NCBI GenBank assembly: GCA_026770585.1
Contig: MU646604.1
Location: 22,538-35,897, forward strand
DNA: 13,360 nt
Reading direction: 5' to 3'
Origin: Baffinella frigidus
Taxonomy: Eukaryota; Cryptophyceae; Cryptomonadales; Baffinellaceae
In this document: one piece after another, positions 6,238-12,814 of the stretch
Numbering within the stretch: position 1 is the first letter of the stretch
Layout: each line of letters opens with the position of its first letter
Notes under the pieces: model-generated
Told to the model about the DNA's origin: nothing
The model's database searches: none
Seen by the model: the letters and a program-made list of their open reading frames with translations, nothing else
Position numbers and translations under genes: made by a program

Positions 6238-6342
6238 GAGAACAACGCCCGATCTGTGTGGGCCGTGCCAAACCCTCCACCCCTACTGCTATGGGTCCTG
6301 TCGAGAGCTAGCGTCCACGGGGAGGGGGCAACTTGAGGAGCC

Positions 6343-6495
6343 CTAGCTCTGTCCCACTTAGATTTGGGCTCGCCGTTATTTCGCCCCCCCCCGAAATTTC
6401 ACAGGTAGATTTCATGGGGGGGTGTCAAATTTCACCTGTGAAATTTCGAAGGAGGCGAAATAATGGCGAGCCCAAATTTACTGGGACAGAGCTAG
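6343..6495. mobile_element. MITE-like element, 153 bp, with 5-bp target duplication GAGCC
   Basis: It starts CTAGCTCTGTCCCA and ends with the mirrored TGGGACAGAGCTAG; the arms run about 48 bp through GATTTGGGCTCGCC and TTATTTCGCC. A further inverted pair (GAAATTTCACAGGT/ACCTGTGAAATTTC) fills the middle. GAGCC lies directly on both sides in the same orientation (6338-6342 and 6496-6500), as expected for a 5-bp target duplication. Confidence 0.82.
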
Positions 6496-6585
6496 GAGCC
6501 CGGAAGTGGATGGCCCAGGTTCGCAGTACAAAATCGTCAACTTTTGGCGTGGGAGTAGACAGTCAAACCAACTCAATCAGAGCTA

Positions 6586-6724
6586 CCACTTGGCAGCCAC
6601 CGGGGGCTTCACGGATAAAGTCCATCTTAACCAGTCGTACTAGAATCTTATCCATTGCCCTGGAACCTACCCCGAATTTCACCTTGAATTCCAGGCGAAA
6701 AGGACCTCGGCCGCTGCTAAGTGG
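6586..6724. mobile_element. MITE-like element family 1, copy 2 (139 bp)
   Basis: CCACTTGGCAGCCACCGGGG through GCTGCTAAGTGG, the same length as copy 1 (5651-5789). The flank CAGAGCTA/AT(G/T)TAGGAAAC also occurs without this element at about 7200-7218, so the insertion is derived. Any target duplication must be very short, because the empty site has only one extra base. Confidence 0.8.
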
Positions 6725-6735
6725 ATGTAGGAAAC

Positions 6736-6885
6736 TTATCTCAGAAAACGAGTTCTAAAACTCGTTTTCTTAAGTCAACCCCCCTACAAATTCGTCAACT
6801 TATTCTTTACTCTCCGCATAAGTTGACAAATTTATAGGGGAATTGGCTTAAGAAAACGAGTTCTAAAACTCGTTTTCTGAGATAA
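6736..6885. mobile_element. Foldback element, 150 bp, with self-palindromic termini and AAAC target duplication
   Basis: The 39-bp termini (6736-6774 and 6847-6885) are exact inverted repeats, and each contains its own palindrome AAAACGAGTTCTAAAACTCG. The inverted repeat continues inward through CCCCTA(C/T)AAATT(C/T)GTCAACTTA. AAAC occurs at both edges, and the paralogous site TAGGAAACGGGGGTCTGGGA at 7211-7230 carries AAAC once with no insert, which proves insertion with a 4-bp duplication. Confidence 0.88.
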
Positions 6886-6945
6886 AAACGGGGGTCTGGG
6901 AGGTAGGTGTTGGGAATTTGTTCGGCAAAAGGTGCGAACTCGTCC

Positions 6946-7017
6946 AGTCTCCACCGTGCGAACCACGCCAGAGTCTTCGAAGAGGACGCAAAAAGTCAAT
7001 TCCCCATCAAGGCAGTG
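6946..7017 (+). pseudogene. Fragment related to the DRLFGAG family (C-terminal part), copy 5
   Basis: The plus-strand reading is SLHRANHARVFEEDAKSQFP followed by IKAV. It aligns with AYHAKVLEGVAKSQF from 2165-2230 without gaps; the AAA/AGA change (K/R) is conservative, and GCC/GCA and TTT/TTC are silent. It is on the opposite strand to the other copies. It continues into a region ending at a TGTCCTGACA-type hairpin (about 7037-7052). Confidence 0.4.
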
Positions 7018-7131
7018 GTTTTCAAAAGTCAAAAACCGTGTCCTGACACGGTTTAAAAAAATCAACCCCCTCCTCCACTCTGGCGTGGAAGTTGTTCAGT
7101 CTGGGATTTTTTTCAGTCTGCTCGTTTTGGG

Positions 7132-7300
7132 AAGAGCCAGCGGATCGGGAGCGGTCGCAGGGCTCTTTGTTTGCAGCAGCCAGTCAACCCAACTCTGTCA
7201 GAGCTAAATTTAGGAAACGGGGGTCTGGGAGGCAGGTGTAGGGAGGAACCTGCGGACCGGGAGTGGTTTCAGGGCCTCTTTGTTCGCAGCTTCCGCGTAC
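7132..7300. repeat. Diverged tandem duplication (two copies about 100 bp apart)
   Basis: GAGCCAGCGGATCGGGAGCG and following bases to TTTGTTTGCAG (about 7134-7176) correspond to GAACCTGCGGACCGGGAGTG through TTTGTTCGCAG (about 7236-7279). Between them is the empty-site copy of the sequence that flanks the elements at 6586 and 6736. The unit was therefore duplicated at least twice across 6560-7300. Confidence 0.7.
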
Positions 7301-7350
7301 GACCCCCGGAACTTCTTGAGAAGGCCTGACGTCATGAATACCGGGCCCAT
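7210..7350 (-). CDS. Short open frame or first exon, 46 codons, unknown product
   Basis: The frame reads MGPVFMTSGLLKKFRGSYAE, AANKEALKPLPVRRFLPTP, then ASQTPVS and TAA. A second methionine at residue 6 could also be the start. The paralogous copy at about 7134-7176 preserves AANKE-LRPLPIR, with GCG/GCA and CCA/CCG silent and K/R and V/I conservative, but has a one-base deletion, so it is a broken relative. This indicates coding ancestry. A splice donor (CAG then GTTCCT) near residue 33 is possible, making this a first exon. Telomere-like repeats start about 15 bp upstream (7362). Confidence 0.4.
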   Translation of the reverse strand: MGPVFMTSGLLKKFRGSYAEAANKEALKPLPVRRFLPTPASQTPVS

Positions 7351-7361
7351 AGTCTGCGGGT

Positions 7362-7450
7362 TACGGTTCAGGGTTCAGGGTTCACGGTTCACGGTTCACG
7401 GTGTGGCGTACGGTACAGGTTGTAGGGTTCAGGTTGAGGGGTAAGGGTTC
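7362..7450. repeat. Interstitial telomere-like array, degenerate
   Basis: Units GGTTCAG, GGTTCAC and GTAAGGG alternate with GGCGTACGGTAC. It is a short block of TTTAGGG variants. Confidence 0.85.
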
Positions 7451-7552
7451 GAGGGATCAAGAGAGACGAGAGTATTTTCAAGTGGAAACGGCGGCGGAAA
7501 CTTGAACGAAACCGTCACTCACCTGAAACAATAATTAAAAACCTTGATTACT

Positions 7553-7591
7553 AGAGAGAGAGACCTTTTTTTCTACCAACGCGGCCGCCAT
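7553..7591. repeat. Dispersed inverted repeat, partner at 3647-3682
   Basis: CTACCAACGCGGCCGCCAT (7573-7591) is the reverse complement of 3647-3665, and GAGAGAGACC (7555-7564) mirrors GGTCTCTCTC there. Confidence 0.8.
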
Positions 7592-7617
7592 ACAGTTTCA
7601 TAGGCCATTTGTGTAGT

Positions 7618-7852
7618 AAGTAACAAACGTTTCGACCAGATTTCTGAAAATTCCTTCAAGGCCCACTGTACGCACCGACCGAGGCTGTGTCTTCACAGGA
7701 CCTAGAGAGAGAAAATATTTAAGCTGAGGGTGTGCGCGTCTGAGATCTTAGGTATGGCGTCAGCTGCTTGAGGTTTCGGTGGAGCAATCGAACTGTCCAA
7801 AGAGTGGGCCTTGAAGGAAATTTCAGAAATCTGGTCGAAACGTTTGTTACTT
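7618..7852. mobile_element. Foldback element, 235 bp, 50-bp arms
   Basis: AAGTAACAAACGTTTCGACC at 7618 and on to GGCCCACT (7667) pairs with the mirrored 7803-7852, with one or two mismatches. The interior (7668-7802) shows no open frame of note. The left arm directly follows the 22-bp repeat at 7596-7617. Confidence 0.8.
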
Positions 7853-7857
7853 AGGCT

Positions 7858-8148
7858 GGAGTCTATGTTGAGACAGAATACAGAATTCTTAATTCAAAGT
7901 TGTCCTAAAACGTTTTACGGCCACTTTGAGCTCGAATTATGTTGAACATAATGAAACGTTGCGATTTTAATTGAATTGTGTTGAGCAGCAAGATTTTTTA
8001 ATTCAAGCTCGAACTCGCAACGTTTCGACATGATTCCTGTCTGAAAACTGTTTTATGGCTGAAGCGATGTGGTTTGCATGAAAATCTGCTCGGATTCGAA
8101 ATAAATCAAAGTTGTGTATTTTGCGAATTCTGTCGAAACATAGACTCC
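7858..8148. mobile_element. Foldback element, about 291 bp, with nested inner hairpin
   Basis: GGAGTCTATGTTGAGACAGA at the left end pairs with the mirrored TCTGTCGAAACATAGACTCC at the right end. Inside, ACATAATGAAACGTTGCGA pairs with TCGCAACGTTTCGACATGAT (about 7948-8034). It starts 6 bp after the preceding element ends, which suggests either a composite element or insertion at a preferred site. Confidence 0.65.
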
Positions 8149-8403
8149 GCCCTTACCACCATGTCTTTGTCCCGAGAAATTCTTAATGAGTGCCTCGAAA
8201 ATAAATAGACCGATCTGCGAAGCCCACTATGGACGGATTTTATGTGACCCAGAAGCCTGACTCATGGCAAGGGTTTGAACCAGGTCTGGTTCACAATAGT
8301 TCCACGACCTACAATCTCAAAGAGGAGCACAACCTTCCCTGCCCCAAGCGAACAACACCCTGAAATCTGCAATCAAGGAGACGCAAGCAGAGCTCCGGTC
8401 TAA

Positions 8404-8564
8404 TCCCGTCGAGAATTCATGATAAATACGATTTCGGGGATCTCCGATCCGATTTTGGTGTATCTTACGGCTCTAAATGAACCTTAGATAGACGAATGTC
8501 TTATTTTTACACCTTAAGATACACCAAAATCGTATTCATGATGAATACTCGTCCGGGTGAGATC
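8404..8564. mobile_element. Foldback element interrupting the ALDH-like gene
   Basis: The ends CCCGTCGAGAATTCATGATA (8405) and the mirrored TATTCATCATGAATACG with CCCGGACGAG (to 8564) form imperfect terminal repeats. GATTTTGGTGTATCTTA (8451) pairs with TAAGATACACCAAAATC (8515-8531). A solo end at 6041-6074 shows that the unit is repeated. The ALDH-like exon runs into it from the right, and the resulting frame meets a stop inside the element at 8514-8516. Confidence 0.7.
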
Positions 8565-9032
8565 AAGCGGGGCGCCGACGTGGTAGGATCGCATGGTGCG
8601 CGTCAGGTGCGTCTCCTCCGTCGGGTCGAAGCCTTCGGCCGCCATGGCATGGTGCGCCCACGCGACAGAGTCCTGCAGTCGCAGCGTTGGGGATCAGGCG
8701 GGGCCCCGAATTTTCGCCAGATGGACTGATGCACGCGACGTAGTTTGAATGAAGCGACAACTCCGCTGGTGCACCGCTGCTCCTCGCCGCGCCCCGGCTG
8801 CGGACTGACGGGCGCCCAGCGTCTGAAGCGCAACTTTTGGCCGATTCACTCAAATTCGACTCAAATTCGACTCAAATTGATGAGGCGGTCGGCACGCGAT
8901 CAGGGCAAGCACGGGTGTTACAATTTTCCCGAGCTCGCCGAGGAGCTCGTCGATATATTCCACGCGCTCCTTGGGGCTCGTCGCGGCCCATTTCGCCTTA
9001 CTGCTGTGAAGCGTCTCCACCTGCCGCTCAAT
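8565..9032 (-). pseudogene. Aldehyde-dehydrogenase-like N-terminal fragment, two exons, truncated by a foldback element
   Basis: Exon 1 (9032-8922, 37 codons) reads IERQVETLHSSKAKWAATSP then KERVEYIDELLGELGKI. It is preceded by a long pyrimidine tract and CTCAG. Exon 2 (8672-8565) follows CTGCAG and reads DSVAWAHHAMAAEGFDPTEE then THLTRTMRSYHVGAPL. Both junctions are phase 0 and the 249-bp intron (8921-8673) is GTAACA...CTGCAG. The joined layout (a helix with K..WA..S..ERV..ID, then AW...AM...GFDP) resembles, from memory, the N-terminal helical region of some bacterial and algal aldehyde dehydrogenases; the catalytic glutamate and cysteine lie far downstream and are absent. An initiator exon was not found. 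Exon 2 ends in the foldback element, so the gene is broken unless that element is intronic. Confidence 0.55.
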
Positions 9033-10008
9033 CTGAGGCGGGACCGGCCGACATTCAGCATGCAGCGCTGGCGGGTGAAGGTTGGTTCGCGAGAAGAGGA
9101 AGAAGAAATGATGAGGGGGAGGGAGGGGGGGTTAGTAGCCCCCTGAGCCCTTGCAGTTGCGGTTTCCGGGATTCCGGCCCAGGATGGGTCGCCAAGACTG
9201 CCGGTGTGCCTGGGAGGCGGGAACCTCGGGTGAGAGTGACATTTCTCTCCCTCCACTCGTTGATTTCGTGCACTCTCCTTCCACAAAGTTTTTTGACCAT
9301 GGTCAAAAACTACGCTAGACCTGAGCAGAGGCAATCCAGGGCTGGACGCTTTCTGAAGTTGACAGAAATGGCTCAAATTCCCGCCGCAGAAAATGGCGTT
9401 TGCCGGTGAGTTTGGGACCCTGGCGGCGCTGGTGCAAGGGCGATGGAGCACGCATGGTGAAGAAAACGTCAAAGATTTATCCCGTGGATGCATCGCCCCA
9501 CATCCGGGGCGCGCATCTGTGCAGGATCGTGCCAGGTTCTCTCGATGTGGGTCGGATGCCAGCCTCTGGAGGCCCTTGGCCGCGCCCCAGCTGCCTCTGG
9601 TGCGTGCGTTTGCCGCGGATCGACTCTGCAGTCCATCGATGTGGTGGGATGGTCGGTCGGGGTACTCTGAATCAACTCCTGGCCGCCTGACACGCGTGCA
9701 CGCCTTTGCTATGCGGTCCCTCCCGAACAAGCCTCGGGAGACGAGTACGAACTCACTCCAAGGTACGCCCAAAACTTGAACTGTGGATCCTGAGCCCTAC
9801 GCAGCACTCATAAGGTGGGATGTGGCTTGTATATGGGTGCACTAGCGGCTCCTCAGTCACCGGTATTGGCGTCAGGGGGCGCTGACGCACAAACAGGATC
9901 AAACGCGGGGCTCGTCCTTGGCCCGGCTCTGCAGCTGCTGTGGTCGCGCGGGTGTGTCGGAGAAGTCTCTAACCCGACCAGGACGTACTATGGTGGAGCC
10001 TGACCGCT

Positions 10009-10485
10009 TTAGGTGAACTTCAGACCGTTGGCAACGGAGCTATGAATATTTGGAGCATGTTGATGAACACCATGCACCATGCAAAAAGCAGTTGCAAGAG
10101 GTTCAACCCCGTTCCTGCGCATGAATGGCCAGAAAATCTCTGTGGGGATCATAACACATGCTAGTCTGAAGCAAACCGGTGTCCAACTCGGCCAGGCGCC
10201 GTCGTGGATGTCCCAGGGCGCGGGCTTGGTGTCGAGACCAAATTCGAGTGCAACCACAAACACGGACACGCAGCCGCGCATATCAACTCTTGGCAGCCAG
10301 AAATTACTTCCACGCGAGCGCTCACGTGAAGCATTTGCAGACCTCCACCTCCTGGACCTGTCGCTCGACGGACACTCCGTCAGCGCGTCGCCCAAAACTC
10401 CCCAAAAGCTGCCCCCAAAATAGACCACCCCACCTCGTACCCAGCCGTAGCTGTGCGCGTCGCGGCGGCAAAGAAACTGGACCAC
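10009..10485 (-). CDS. Hypothetical open frame, 158 codons, low confidence
   Basis: It begins MVQFLCRRDAHSYGWVRGG and includes VSVFVVALEFGLDTKPAPWD and an aromatic-rich segment (IPTEIFWPFMRRNG). Composition is protein-like and the frame is one of the longest outside repeats. Plus-strand frames across the same bases (10079-10423 and 10042-10164) look almost as good, and no domain is recognised. It may be a chance frame in GC-rich DNA. Confidence 0.18.
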   Translation of the reverse strand: MVQFLCRRDAHSYGWVRGGVVYFGGSFWGVLGDALTECPSSDRSRRWRSANASRERSRGSNFWLPRVDMRGCVSVFVVALEFGLDTKPAPWDIHDGAWPSWTPVCFRLACVMIPTEIFWPFMRRNGVEPLATAFCMVHGVHQHAPNIHSSVANGLKFT

Positions 10486-10622
10486 CGTACGCAGGGAGGC
10501 TTGCCCCGTGGGATTCCACTACTCAGATCCTTTTGAGTCCCGCCAGAGACGCGTCAAGGAAGATCTCCATCAAGAGACCGCGTCAGGGACTGTTCAGGGG
10601 CTGTCAACTTATGAACTTGCAT

Positions 10623-10642
10623 TGTCCCCAGATCTGGGGACA
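10623..10642. promoter_or_regulatory. Perfect 20-bp palindrome about 80 bp upstream of the intact gene
   Basis: TGTCCCCAGATCTGGGGACA is fully self-complementary. Its end lies 81 bases before the ATG at 10724, in the expected promoter region. It could bind a dimeric factor, but no other copy in the window supports a regulatory role. No clear TATA box was seen. Confidence 0.3.
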
Positions 10643-10723
10643 TTTTGCACTACGGCAACTTTTGATTGCTCCCGGTCACGTCTAAAGTAGAGTTGACTAA
10701 TCAGTGGGCAGTGGGTCTGGAAA

Positions 10724-11241
10724 ATGGTGGGAATGAGTGACATGGTGGCGTTGTTCAACCCGGGCGCCTGGAAGGACAAGGAGCGCTTCAAGCCCTGGGG
10801 ACCCAAGGAGATGGAGAGGTTCGCCGTCGTGAACCCCCAGGCGGCGCAAAACATCCAGGCTCTCAAGAACGCCGGGACGATCTCGGCCCTGGGGGGACTC
10901 GGCGGGGTTGGGGCAGGGGCAGCGTTCTTCATGAACCGGCCTGGGACTGTCAACGGCCGCTTGTTCAGCATGGCGCTGGGTAACCTCCCTTTCCTTGCCC
11001 CCCCTGGCGGCATCAGCAGCCGCGTCTCTGTTTGCGCCTAAGGTAGGTGCAGCTGGCCTGGTGCGGCGGCGGAGCCTAAGCCGCTGGGGATGCGGCAGGT
11101 GGCTGTGCGTGGGGGATTATGGGGTTCCTGGTGGGGACGAACGCGGCGTCGCTCATTACGGGTACCTACAAGATCAACCCGATGAAGACCCACGCGGTGT
11201 TCACGGACTGGTGGAGGGCCAACGGCGGCGCGGTGGAGTAG
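10724..11241 (+). CDS. Two-exon gene for a 132-residue, two-helix membrane protein of unknown function
   Basis: Exon 1 is 10724-10979 and exon 2 is 11099-11241. The start MVGMSDMVALFNPGAWKDKE has a good context (AAAATGG). Splicing out 10980-11098 (GTAACC...GGCAG) joins a split glycine codon (residue 86) and keeps the frame to a TAG at 11239-11241; unspliced, the frame hits TAA at 11039. Residues 12-49 are charged and soluble. Residues 52-70 (TISALGGLGGVGAGAAFFM) and about 80-105 (LFSMALGGCAWGIMGFLVGT and on) form two glycine/alanine-rich membrane segments joined by NRPGTVNGR. The tail is TYKINPMKTHAVFTDWWRAN then GGAVE. The small size and two glycine-rich helices recall accessory subunits or assembly factors of organelle inner membranes, but no family is recognised. 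The coding sequence is very GC-rich at third positions. This is the only apparently intact gene here. Confidence 0.75.
10980..11098 (+). other. Intron of the two-helix membrane protein gene (119 bp, phase 1)
   Basis: The donor is GG/GTAACC after ATGGCGCTG and the acceptor is GATGCGGCAG before GTGGCTGTGCG. The first half is pyrimidine-rich (CCTCCCTTTCCTTGCCCCCC). Only this AG keeps the second membrane helix and the terminal WWRANGGAVE in frame with exon 1. Confidence 0.75.
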
Positions 11242-11554
11242 GCGCGCCTGGAGCAGCAGGCGCCGACGCCGGAGCGGCGAGCAGGCGGCGCGCTGAGCTT
11301 GATTGCAGAGCTGGGTTCCCCAGGGAGGCCTCGGAGAGGAGCAACACCACGCCCGTGAAATATAGGTTCTCGGCTGGGTGGGTCACATCTCCAAGGGCAA
11401 GTACAGTGAGTGTTACGCTGTTTCTTCGCAACCCCCCCCCCCCCTGCGATATGTCGTGCCGCGCACCCCCCCCTCCCCCTTCCTGCTCTGGCTGTTTTGA
11501 TATACATCGGGCAGACCGCCTCTTTCCCGGATGTTTTAAGAAAGGGAGCAGGTT
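11242..11554. other. Downstream region of the two-exon gene, no further gene seen
   Basis: It probably contains the 3' untranslated region. A long C run (about 11432-11445) followed by a second (11467-11480) flanks a GTGCCGCGCA stretch. The plus-strand frame 10995-11621 crosses the intron and exon 2 in another frame and is a shadow. No canonical AATAAA was found. Confidence 0.5.
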
Positions 11555-11738
11555 CTACTGCAAAGCCACAGGGGAAGTTTCAATTTCTCTGGACACGACA
11601 CTATTCATTGTTGCCTTTTGACGAATTTTGGTCACGTCCTTGGGGCAAAAAATGCCTTTTGAGGGTGAAATGGCTCCAAAGTAGCGGACACCAGAGTGTC
11701 CGCTACTTTTTGAAACTTCCCCTGGGGCTTTCCAGTAG
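11555..11738. mobile_element. Foldback element, 184 bp, with central hairpin
   Basis: CTACTGCAAAGCCACAGGGG with AAGTTTCAA pairs with the mirrored right end TTGAAACTTCCCCTGGGGCT to CAGTAG. Near the right end, AAAGTAGCGGACAC and GTGTCCGCTACTTT form a perfect 14-bp hairpin (about 11679-11710). No coding frame belongs to it. Confidence 0.75.
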
Positions 11739-12107
11739 TTGGACGTGGCTGTCAACATCCGGCTGGGCCGGGGTCAACATCCGGCTGCGGAAGCGGAATT
11801 GCAGCGTCCAATGGGTGCAGCTATGGGGTGTGGCTCGGGAAACTCTCGGACGGTGCGGCGGACAGCGGGTCTCTCTCGAAATCCCCCCCTGTCCCGCTAA
11901 CCTCAGGATGAGGTGTACGCATCTTTCGGATGGACCGCTGTCGAGCCAACTCGGCACATATAAGACAGTCAGGACCGGGATTTCGGTCCTGGCTTTTCAT
12001 TTTAAAAGTCCATTTCCTTCAGGATTCAGGTTAAAGTTCTTCAAATCGTGTCCCGTCCTCGCTCGGTAGCGGTCGCGCGCGGCAGCGGTCGAATTTCATA
12101 TCCACGA
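11739..12107. other. Gene-free stretch with a tandem duplication and a TATA-like motif
   Basis: GTCAACATCCGGCTG occurs twice (about 11751 and 11772). CACATATAAGACAG at about 11955-11968 resembles a TATA element, followed by a hairpin GGACCGGGATTTCGGTCC (about 11972-11989). No downstream gene was seen to which it could belong. Confidence 0.4.
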
Positions 12108-12223
12108 AAGTACTAATTAATTGCTTGTGGTGCAACAAAATTGACTACACAAACGCTTTACTATTCCTTTGATAAGCAAATCGTGCAGCAATTTTCGTTG
12201 CCAAAAGCAATTAATTAATACTT
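12108..12223. mobile_element. AT-rich foldback element, 116 bp
   Basis: AAGTACTAATTAATTGCTTG pairs with the mirrored AAGCAATTAATTAATACTT, and pairing continues imperfectly through GCAACAAAATTG/CAATTTTCGTTGC. It has no open frame of note. Confidence 0.75.
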
Positions 12224-12279
12224 GTATGGAGATTAAATTACTGAATAGCCGGACACAGCGCCATGGGAGAAATACGCTG

Positions 12280-12396
12280 CAGGGGTACCTCGCTCATGAC
12301 AAAGCGACCCCTCCCCAGGACCACCACAGGGCCCTAGGCAGAGGCCTACTGTGGGCTCCTAGGAGGAGGCGCTTTCTTATGAGCGAGGTACCCCTG
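12280..12396. mobile_element. MITE-like element family 3, copy 1 (117 bp)
   Basis: Terminal repeats CAGGGGTACCTCGCTCATGA and the mirrored TTATGAGCGAGGTACCCCTG. The interior has several short CCTAGG/CCTAC palindromes, a style shared with family 2. TG lies on both sides as a possible 2-bp target duplication. Confidence 0.83.
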
Positions 12397-12484
12397 TGAG
12401 GAGAGGACAGACTGCGTGCTGTGTGAAGGTTGGCGTTTCTGTGGAAGTGCCCCCATCTTTCCAGTTGGGGCATCATGTCGAGGC

Positions 12485-12587
12485 ATCCCTTAAGTGACGA
12501 GTAGGCGCATACGCCCTACGGTAGGGCCCTAGGACCTGCATAGGACCTCTGGGCCGCCAAATTTGGCGGCATGGGCACTTAAGGGAT
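12485..12587. mobile_element. Foldback element with central 18-bp palindrome
   Basis: ATCCCTTAAGTG (12485-12496) pairs with CACTTAAGGGAT (12576-12587). The interior holds CCTACGGTAGG-type motifs like those of families 2 and 3 and a perfect palindrome GCCGCCAAATTTGGCGGC (12553-12570). Confidence 0.65.
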
Positions 12588-12613
12588 AGCTATCATAGCC
12601 TAGCTATGCTATA

Positions 12614-12682
12614 GAGAGGCTGCCAGTGATACATATGGCGGTGGCTAGTATCTCAAACGAAAGTTGCTTGGCAGCCTCTCTC
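12614..12682. repeat. Inverted repeat AGAGAGGCTGCCA/TGGCAGCCTCTCT
   Basis: The 13-bp arms at about 12613-12625 and 12669-12681 enclose about 43 bp. Just upstream, ATAGCTATCATAGCCTAGCT is a run of short overlapping palindromes. It may be a small foldback element. 12683-12814 has no other feature. Confidence 0.65.
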
Positions 12683-12814
12683 TCTCAAAAATATTGTTCG
12701 AATTCTTGAGGGCTGAACCTACCTTACAGCGAGATGCCTCTTTACTCTTCCGTCTCACTCCACCCTCACATCTCCCGCGCCATATTTCCTCAAATAATTA
12801 CACCCCATGCCCTA

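Larger units (their letters stand above)
5977..6342. other. Gene-free stretch with short repeats
   Basis: It holds a 14-15 bp tandem duplication (GACGCACGACT, about 5991-6017), a solo end of the element at 8404 (6041-6074), a 22-bp repeat (6092-6113, inverted copy at 7596-7617) and the hairpin at 6178-6237. No coding sequence could be supported on either strand. Confidence 0.6.
7451..8403. other. Gene-free AT-richer stretch dominated by foldback DNA
   Basis: No coding sequence could be supported on either strand. The base composition is richer in A and T than in the neighbouring coding pieces. Two adjacent foldback structures (7618-7852 and 7858-8148) account for most of it; 8149-8403 has no recognisable feature. 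Confidence 0.6.
9033..10700. other. No confirmed gene; several weak open frames
   Basis: This GC-rich stretch has open frames on both strands but no duplicate or domain to choose between them. Examples are a 128-codon plus frame from 9393 (its first codons are followed by a good donor, GCCG/GTGAGT), a 40-codon plus frame 10042-10164 reading MNIWSMLMNTMHHAKSSCKR, and a 158-codon minus frame 10009-10485 containing LEFGLDTKPAPWDIHDGAW. A pyrimidine-rich minus-strand tract at about 9095-9135 belongs to the ALDH-like intron. The upstream exon of that gene may lie here. A palindrome TTTTTGACCATGGTCAAAAA sits at about 9290-9309. Confidence 0.4.

Noticed and set aside
8918-9772. Longest open frame (minus, 284 codons)
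   Set aside because: It overlaps the ALDH-like exon at 8922-9032 in a different frame and has no domain-like pattern. It is rich in R, S and P, as expected for chance frames in GC-rich DNA.
10995-11621. 208-codon plus-strand frame
   Set aside because: It starts inside the intron of the two-exon gene and runs through exon 2 in the wrong frame. The spliced 132-residue product explains this DNA better.
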